Assembly (NCBI GenBank): GCA_000467935.1
Contig: KI259752.1
Coordinates: 1 to 22,377, forward strand
Reading direction: 5' to 3'
From: Peptostreptococcaceae bacterium oral taxon 113 str. W5053
GTDB taxonomy: Bacteria > Bacillota > Clostridia > Tissierellales > Peptoniphilaceae
Length of the DNA: 22,377 nucleotides
The position numbers and the translations under genes are program-made. The notes under the pieces were generated by a model. It did not search any database. It was not told the origin of the DNA and was given only the letters and a program-made list of their open reading frames with translations. Shown one piece after another: positions 21,300-22,377 of the stretch (positions are counted from its first letter, which is position 1; every line of letters starts with the position of its first letter).

Positions 21300-22328
21300 A
21301 TGAATACATATAAAAATACCTTAAATATTTTTATTTTTACACTATCCGCAGCAGTAATGATGCTGGCGGTCTATTTTGTTGACGGTCCGAAAACGATTTT
21401 TCACACCTTGAAAGAAGCGGATTTTCTCTACTTGACATTGGCTCTTAGCTTCGTGTTCATCAGTTGGATCATAGAAAGCTTCGCCTTAAAAGAATTAGTT
21501 AACGTCAAGGGACTCCGAATTCCCTTTAAAGAAAGCTTTCACTCCACCATGACCGGCATTCTCTTCAACCAACTGACTCCTTTATCCAGCGGCGGACAAC
21601 CGATGGAAATCTATCAGCTGACGCAATACGGCATCCCCATCGGAATAGGCTCCAGTGCCATGATGATGCTTTTACTCCTCTATCACATCTTTGCCCTGGC
21701 GGGAGGAATTGCCGTATTTATCTATCTCTACTTTTATTCCGATATCTCCACCAAAACCATGGGTCCCTTCCTGTGGTTCGGATTTTTCCTGAATTTTGCA
21801 GTAACCTTCGTTTTAGTTGCCGTGATTTATTCGCCGCAAGCAACCAACAAACGTTTGGAAAAATTCATTCGATTCCTCGGGAAGATGCATATCTTAAAAA
21901 ATTCGGAAAAAAACGTGGAAAAACTGGAAAATGAATTGGCGGCATTTTACGACAGTTTCCACTTTATGCGTCAAGAAGGCTTCGGACGAGTCTTTCGTGC
22001 GGGAGGCTACTACCTTTTATCTCTGATTTTCTTATTTGGAGCACCCTATTTTATTTTTTCAGCTTTGGGGCAGAAAATTTCCTTTATCATGGTTCTTTTA
22101 GGCATTGCCTGTGTCTCCATAATCAGTTCTTATGTTCCCTTACCCGGAGCCAGCCTTGGAGCGGAAGGCGGATTTTATTTGGTATTCAGCTCTCTCTTGC
22201 CGGAAAGCGCAGGTCTTGCTTTGGTCATCATCTTTTGGAGAATATGTACCTTCTATTTTCCCATCATCATGGGAAACTTGGTTCGTATTTTTTTAGAAAA
22301 GAAAAAAACTTCGCCAAAAGATTTATGA
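21300..22328 (+). CDS. Flippase-like membrane protein (LPG_synthase_TM / UPF0104 family)
   Basis: A 342-aa integral membrane protein with about eight to nine hydrophobic segments (about 9-27, 41-60, 116-145, 155-180, 233-255, 258-280, 285-305, 310-332). The motif 'NQLTPLSSGGQPMEIYQL' (about 90-107) and 'PLPGASLGAEGGFYLVF' (about 280-297) are typical of the membrane part of MprF-like proteins. The C-terminal lysyl-transferase domain of MprF is absent, so it is the stand-alone form (TIGR00374-like), often called a putative flippase. Lipid movement is inference from the family; the true substrate is unknown. The GGAGGG site supports the start. The 49 bases after the stop show nothing. Confidence 0.9.
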   Translation: MNTYKNTLNIFIFTLSAAVMMLAVYFVDGPKTIFHTLKEADFLYLTLALSFVFISWIIESFALKELVNVKGLRIPFKESFHSTMTGILFNQLTPLSSGGQPMEIYQLTQYGIPIGIGSSAMMMLLLLYHIFALAGGIAVFIYLYFYSDISTKTMGPFLWFGFFLNFAVTFVLVAVIYSPQATNKRLEKFIRFLGKMHILKNSEKNVEKLENELAAFYDSFHFMRQEGFGRVFRAGGYYLLSLIFLFGAPYFIFSALGQKISFIMVLLGIACVSIISSYVPLPGASLGAEGGFYLVFSSLLPESAGLALVIIFWRICTFYFPIIMGNLVRIFLEKKKTSPKDL

Positions 22329-22377
22329 TAGCCAAACATAGGAGAAAAAAGGAAGAACAGACATCTTTTTTACCGAA

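Noticed and set aside
1..22377. CRISPR arrays, tRNA/rRNA genes, intact insertion sequences, prophage or defence genes
   Set aside because: No regularly spaced repeats, no tRNA-like cloverleaf noticed, and no transposase, integrase or nuclease genes among the supported coding regions.

Overview
This is an AT-rich, gene-dense chromosomal window. Strong AGGAGG-type ribosome binding sites, sigma-A-like promoters, many intrinsic terminators and the gene set (cdaA-cdaR, a two-subunit glycine decarboxylase, a YtrA-type GntR regulator, split ThrE, an SppA with a B. subtilis-like Ser/Lys dyad) point to a low-GC Gram-positive (Bacillota). A glycine cleavage operon with its own lipoamide dehydrogenase, ferritin and a thiol peroxidase suggest an amino-acid-using anaerobe of the Clostridia/Tissierellia type. 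That placement is inference, since no rRNA is present. I see no mobile element genes, prophage, CRISPR array, tRNA or rRNA.

Layout. Positions 1-4417 are all on the minus strand: mgtE (Mg2+ channel) behind its own promoter and a compact attenuator-like leader; a nitroreductase-bcp redox pair; and a GntR(YtrA)-ABC ATPase-permease operon joined by ATGA overlaps, with a palindromic operator on its promoter. A divergent promoter near 4520 starts the largest operon (4589-10971, plus strand): an AIM24/TIGR00266 protein, then gcvT, gcvH, gcvPA, gcvPB and lpdA. These are near-continuous and encode all four proteins (T, H, P, L) of the glycine cleavage system. No glycine riboswitch is visible.

Positions 11029-14520 (plus) hold short units, each with a terminator: an unknown 91-aa protein with ferritin; an HPr-like protein with His15 and Ser46; and cdaA-cdaR (c-di-AMP synthesis), without the glmM that often follows. 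Positions 14642-18389 (minus) hold a split Thr/Ser exporter (ThrE N-type, ThrE_2) coupled by ATGA overlaps to a D-2-hydroxyacid dehydrogenase, and then an sppA-RDD pair. A zinc-metalloprotease-like lipoprotein (18508-19872, plus) converges on an M18 aminopeptidase (minus), and a UPF0104/LPG-synthase-TM-like membrane protein (plus) ends the window.

Most of the window is ordinary housekeeping. The signals most worth a second look are regulatory: a putative seven-codon leader ORF whose sequence forms one arm of a terminator in front of mgtE; nested palindromes built into two convergent-gene terminators; a 12-codon leader ORF at the head of the AIM24-gcv operon; repeated TCTATGT elements at the cdaA promoter; and palindromes on the -10 boxes of the ytrA-like and metalloprotease genes. 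I found no convincing new multi-gene system.
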